A stretch of 9,010 nt of DNA. Source: an uncultured Bdellovibrio sp. GTDB lineage: Bacteria; Bdellovibrionota; Bdellovibrionia; Bdellovibrionales; Bdellovibrionaceae. Shown here piece after piece: positions 5,807 to 9,010 of the stretch. The position numbers and the translations under genes are program-made. Each line of letters starts with the position of its first letter. Position 1 is the stretch's first letter. Below the pieces are notes generated by a model. The model ran no database searches and was not told the DNA's origin. It saw only the letters and a list, made by a program, of their open reading frames with translations. Where the stretch lies: positions 1-9,010 of the forward strand of contig NZ_CAMLDV010000141.1 of the NCBI RefSeq assembly GCF_946478835.1. Reading direction: 5' to 3'.

Positions 5807-7066
5807 TTACCGATTTAGATGAAGGTGGCTGAACGCTTCATCCAATTGGCGAGACAACCATTTCTGGATGTTCTCGTCGGAAATTTTATAAATTACTTCC
5901 GAAAGGAATCCGTAGCTCAGCATCGGGATCGCTTTCGATTTAGGAATAGCACGAGACTGAAGATAGAAAAGCTCCTCACGATTCAACTGTCCTACAGTCG
6001 ATCCATGCGCGGCCTTCACATCATCAGCGAAAATCTCAAGACTTGGTTTACTGTCGGCTTCAGCTTTAGAACTTAGCAACAAGTTGTTATTAAGCTGAGC
6101 TGAGTTGGCTTTCTGTGCATCTTTTTGAATCAAAACTTTTCCACAGAATACCGCACGAGATTCCCCGTCGAGAATTCCCTTGTAAAGCTGATTCGTGCTG
6201 CACTCACCCACCTGATGATCAATCAGTGTTGTATTGTCGACGTGTTGCGATCCCTGAACCGCATAGACACCCAAGATTTGAGAATCAGAGCCAGCACCTT
6301 TTAATGACACGTCCAAAGTGTGACGAGAAAGTCCTGCGCCTGTTGCAAATGCCAGGCTTTCAAGGCTTGCGTTCTTTTCAACAGAAATACGCGTGCGGCC
6401 GATGTTGATTGCGTTTTGTGATTCACCTTGCACACGCACGTAAGAAACTTTCGCACTGTCGGCAATAGACAAATCAAAAACAGAGTTTACGAAATAAGAA
6501 ACACCTGTTTTACCGTAATAACTTTCAAGAAGTTTTACAGATGAGCGTGCGCCCACTTCCACACGAATGCGCGGATGAACCATCAAAGCCGGTCCACCTT
6601 CTACAGAAGTGAAGAAGACGAAATTCACAGGTTTATCCACAGAAGTTTCTTTCGCCAATGAAAGAGCGAAAGGTTTTGCGAGATAAGCGCCGTTCAAAGC
6701 ATCAAAAGCATCATCAAAATGATTTGGATACTCTGAAAGTTCACGCAATGTGAATCCCGCAGGCAGTTCTTGAGACAATGTTTTATTTAAAACACCGTTA
6801 AAGAACACAACGTTGGTAAATTCAGGATTTAAATATTTTTTGATCTCAACAATCGTCTCGTGACTTGGCTCAACAGGGTTGAACGCCGAAGGCATGAAGT
6901 TCACGTCGTTAAGAACCTTCACGCTCGTGTAGTGCCACTCTTCATCTTTACGAGTCGGAAGGCCCTTGTTCAGAGCATAGTCATAACCCGCCTGGCGGAA
7001 AGAAGCTAAAGCTCCCTCTGCCGGGTTTGTTTGACTGAATCTGTCGTAGGTAGAAAGTAAATTCAT
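5807..7066 (-). CDS. sufD: SUF scaffold subunit SufD
   Basis: SufD pairs with SufB and the SufC ATPase in the SufBC2D complex, on which the new iron-sulfur cluster is built. The protein has 419 residues, the usual size. The beta-helix core spans about residues 150-350, and the C-terminal helical part that binds SufC follows the diagnostic segment AAHGSTVGQLNREELFYL (352-369). His354 matches the E. coli residue His360, a proposed cluster ligand. The position of E. coli Cys358 is Ala352, a substitution I believe occurs in other SufD proteins. Near the N-terminus, KDEEWHYTSVKVL (40-52) is also typical of the family. The start is set by GGAG at 7073-7076, six bases before the ATG. It lies 15 bases after sufC and 6 before sufS. 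Confidence 0.95.
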   Translation of the reverse strand: MNLLSTYDRFSQTNPAEGALASFRQAGYDYALNKGLPTRKDEEWHYTSVKVLNDVNFMPSAFNPVEPSHETIVEIKKYLNPEFTNVVFFNGVLNKTLSQELPAGFTLRELSEYPNHFDDAFDALNGAYLAKPFALSLAKETSVDKPVNFVFFTSVEGGPALMVHPRIRVEVGARSSVKLLESYYGKTGVSYFVNSVFDLSIADSAKVSYVRVQGESQNAINIGRTRISVEKNASLESLAFATGAGLSRHTLDVSLKGAGSDSQILGVYAVQGSQHVDNTTLIDHQVGECSTNQLYKGILDGESRAVFCGKVLIQKDAQKANSAQLNNNLLLSSKAEADSKPSLEIFADDVKAAHGSTVGQLNREELFYLQSRAIPKSKAIPMLSYGFLSEVIYKISDENIQKWLSRQLDEAFSHLHLNR

Positions 7067-7081
7067 TGCTTGCTCCGACGA

Positions 7082-7834
7082 TTAGTTAATCAACCAATCG
7101 TAACCCTTCTCTTCAAGTTTCAAAGCCAACGAACTGTCGCCAGTTTCGATGATTTTTCCGTTCACCAAAACGTGAACGAAGTCAGGTTTGATGTAATCCA
7201 AAAGTCTTTGATAGTGAGTCACAAGAACAATCGCATTGTCTTTACGACGAAGTTTATTTACGCCATCAGACACGACACGAAGAGCATCGATATCAAGACC
7301 GGAATCCGTTTCATCAAGCAAAGCCAAGCGCGGAGAAAGCACCGCCATTTGCAAGATTTCGTTTTTCTTTTTCTCACCACCAGAGAAGCCAGTGTTTACG
7401 GGACGATCCAAGTATTCTGGCTTCATGCTCACAAGTTTTAATTTTTGTACGAGGAATTCGCGGAACTCCCCTTCAGGCATAGGCTCAGAACCTTGGTGCT
7501 CAAGGATCGAGTTAAAAGCTGTGTGCAAGAATGTGAAGTTAGATACACCTGGAACTTCAATCGGATATTGGAACGCTAAGAAGATTCCTTCTTTCGCTCT
7601 TTCATCAGGTTCAAGTTCTAACAAGTTTTTCATCTGGAAGTTGATATCATACTTCACTTCGCCCGCAGTCACTTCATACGCAGGATGACCCGCAAGGACT
7701 TTAGACAAAGTGGATTTACCAGAACCGTTTGGTCCCATGATGGCATGTACTTCACCGGCATTGATTTTAAGATTCAAGCCTTTAAGGATTTCTTTTTCTT
7801 CAACACGTGCATGGAGGTTTTTGATCTCTAACAT
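7082..7834 (-). CDS. sufC: SUF complex ATPase SufC
   Basis: SufC is a soluble ABC-type ATPase. Two copies bind SufB and SufD and use ATP to open the scaffold for cluster assembly; it is not a transporter. The 250-residue protein is complete. It shows Walker A GPNGSGKST (34-42, Lys40), the Q-loop at Gln89 (AFQYP), the SufC-type signature SGGEKKKNEILQ (151-162), Walker B LALLDETDSGLD (170-181, Glu175 catalytic) and the switch His207 (VTHYQR). The SGGEKKKNE and DETDSGLD wording separates SufC from transporter ATPases. It starts 2 bases after the sufB stop, with AGGA (7840-7843) inside the end of sufB as ribosome site, so the two are probably translationally coupled. Confidence 0.97.
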   Translation of the reverse strand: MLEIKNLHARVEEKEILKGLNLKINAGEVHAIMGPNGSGKSTLSKVLAGHPAYEVTAGEVKYDINFQMKNLLELEPDERAKEGIFLAFQYPIEVPGVSNFTFLHTAFNSILEHQGSEPMPEGEFREFLVQKLKLVSMKPEYLDRPVNTGFSGGEKKKNEILQMAVLSPRLALLDETDSGLDIDALRVVSDGVNKLRRKDNAIVLVTHYQRLLDYIKPDFVHVLVNGKIIETGDSSLALKLEEKGYDWLIN

Positions 7835-7836
7835 AA

Positions 7837-9010
7837 TTATCCTACTGAATTCTCTAATTTCATTTCGATTAATTTCACAGCTTCCACGGCAAATTCGAGA
7901 GGCAATTCTTTAAAGACCTCTTTACAGAATCCATTGACCAGCATTGAAATTGTTTTTTCCATATCAAGACCGCGAGATTGCAAATAGAAGATTTGATCTT
8001 CACTGATTCGTGAAGTCGTCGCTTCGTGTTCCAAGGTCGCTGTTTTATTTTTCACTTCAATATAAGGGAACGTGCTCGCACTGCACTTATCGCCCACAAG
8101 CATTGAATCACACTGAGAATAGTTACGTGCGTTTTCTGCTGAAGGCATGATCTTCACCTGACCACGATAAGTGTTTGAAGACTTATCTGTCGAAATACCC
8201 TTAGAGATGATCGTGCTCTTCGTGTTTTTACCGATATGGATCATCTTTGTTCCGGTATCGGCTTGCATAAGATCGTGAGTCAAAGCCACAGAATAGAAAG
8301 CACCTTCCGAGTAATCTCCTTGCAGGATACAAGACGGATACTTCCAAGTGATCGCCGATCCTGACTCCACTTGAGTCCAAGAGATCTTCGAACGTTTTCC
8401 AGCGGCTTTTCCACGTTTTGTTACGAAATTATAGATACCACCACGGCCTTCTTTGTCGCCCGTGTACCAGTTTTGAACTGTGGAGTATTTAATTTCCGCA
8501 TCATCATGGGCAATCAACTCAACAACAGCTGCGTGAAGTTGGTTTTCATCACGTTGAGGAGCTGTACAACCCTCAAGGTAATTTACGTAACCACCTTCAT
8601 CGCAAACTAAAAGCGTTCTTTCAAATTGGCCCGTGTCTTTTGCGTTGATACGGAAATATGTTGAAAGATCAATCGGGCAACGAACCCCTTTAGGGATGTA
8701 ACAGAAAGAACCGTCCGTGAAGACTGCCGCATTCAAAGCTGCATAGTAGTTGTCAGTGTAAGGAACCACGGAACCCAAATATTTTTTTACAAGCTCTGGA
8801 TGTTTTTGAACCGCTTCAGAAATAGAGCAGAAGATCACTCCCGCTTTATCTAAAACTTCGGTGTGAGTTGTGCCGACAGAAACAGAGTCAAATACCACGT
8901 CCACCGCGATGCCAGAGATACGTTTTTGCTCTGACAACGGAATGCCCAGTTTTTCAAATGTCTTAACCAATTCAGGATCAAGATCTTCGATCGATTTCGG
9001 TTTATCAGCC
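7837..9010 (-). CDS. sufB: SUF scaffold subunit SufB (N-terminus beyond window)
   Basis: SufB is the main scaffold of SufBC2D: it receives sulfur from SufS and, with SufD, builds the nascent cluster. The frame is open to the right edge. The visible 390 residues begin [20 protein letters not shown], which is internal SufB sequence, so about 90-100 N-terminal residues and the start codon are missing. TTG at 8970 is not the true start. By alignment from memory with E. coli SufB, the key residues are kept: Cys254 in LEGCTAP (codon 8566-8568), Gln285 and Trp287 in VQNW, Lys303 in VTKR, Cys405 in SQCDSML (codon 8110-8112) and Glu434 in LEHEATTS. The C-terminus ([20 protein letters not shown]...) is typical. 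It is the first visible gene of the operon; its promoter and any regulator lie outside the window. Confidence 0.97.
   Translation of the reverse strand, partial: ADKPKSIEDLDPELVKTFEKLGIPLSEQKRISGIAVDVVFDSVSVGTTHTEVLDKAGVIFCSISEAVQKHPELVKKYLGSVVPYTDNYYAALNAAVFTDGSFCYIPKGVRCPIDLSTYFRINAKDTGQFERTLLVCDEGGYVNYLEGCTAPQRDENQLHAAVVELIAHDDAEIKYSTVQNWYTGDKEGRGGIYNFVTKRGKAAGKRSKISWTQVESGSAITWKYPSCILQGDYSEGAFYSVALTHDLMQADTGTKMIHIGKNTKSTIISKGISTDKSSNTYRGQVKIMPSAENARNYSQCDSMLVGDKCSASTFPYIEVKNKTATLEHEATTSRISEDQIFYLQSRGLDMEKTISMLVNGFCKEVFKELPLEFAVEAVKLIEMKLENSVG

Noticed and set aside
8968..8970. TTG as start codon of sufB
   Set aside because: The frame continues to the window edge with typical SufB sequence ([13 protein letters not shown]), so the true start lies outside.
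1..9010. Mobile elements, CRISPR arrays, tRNA or rRNA genes, phage genes
   Set aside because: I saw no transposase or integrase, no regularly spaced direct repeats, no tRNA-like cloverleaf and no rRNA sequence in the window.

Overview
The window looks like chromosomal DNA of a Gram-negative bacterium, most likely a predatory Bdellovibrio-type organism (Bdellovibrionota). That placement is an inference from several things together: moderate GC, a lipoprotein signal peptide with a lipobox, a SUF operon ending in a mitochondrial-type Nfu gene, and sigma-28-like promoter elements. No marker gene in the window proves it.

Left part (1-3072). The first 141 bases hold the start of a leftward membrane-protein gene, cut by the window edge. 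Diverging from it is a 6S RNA gene (about 221-402). It has a strong sigma-70 promoter with an extended -10, the conserved 6S apical sequence, an 8-bp internal stem, a terminal stem joining its two ends, and a closing T8 tract. Next is a rightward two-gene unit: a 659-residue outer-membrane lipoprotein with a zinc-metallopeptidase HEYGH...E motif, and an overlapping 184-residue secreted or membrane-anchored protein of unknown function.

Middle part (3073-3960). Two small unrecognised genes converge and overlap by 4 bases. The rightward one (109 aa) has its start codon inside a perfect 10-bp inverted repeat. The leftward one (138 aa) has no Shine-Dalgarno sequence.

Right part (3948-9010). This is a leftward iron-sulfur cluster assembly operon, sufB-sufC-sufD-sufS-nfu. 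The genes are separated by 2, 15 and 6 bases, then overlap by 4, and the operon ends in a clear rho-independent terminator. SufBCD is the scaffold/ATPase complex, SufS supplies sulfur from cysteine, and Nfu probably carries the finished cluster to target proteins. SufB is cut by the window edge. No sufE/sufU, sufA or regulator is visible.

Most notable observation: the octamer TCCGATAA lies exactly 15 bases before the ATG of three separate genes (at 141, 560 and 3902). These are three of the four non-SUF genes that do not overlap an upstream reading frame, and I see the octamer nowhere else in the window. It resembles a sigma-28 (FliA) -10 element placed so that transcription would begin at or next to the start codon. 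That suggests a set of co-regulated, leaderless genes.
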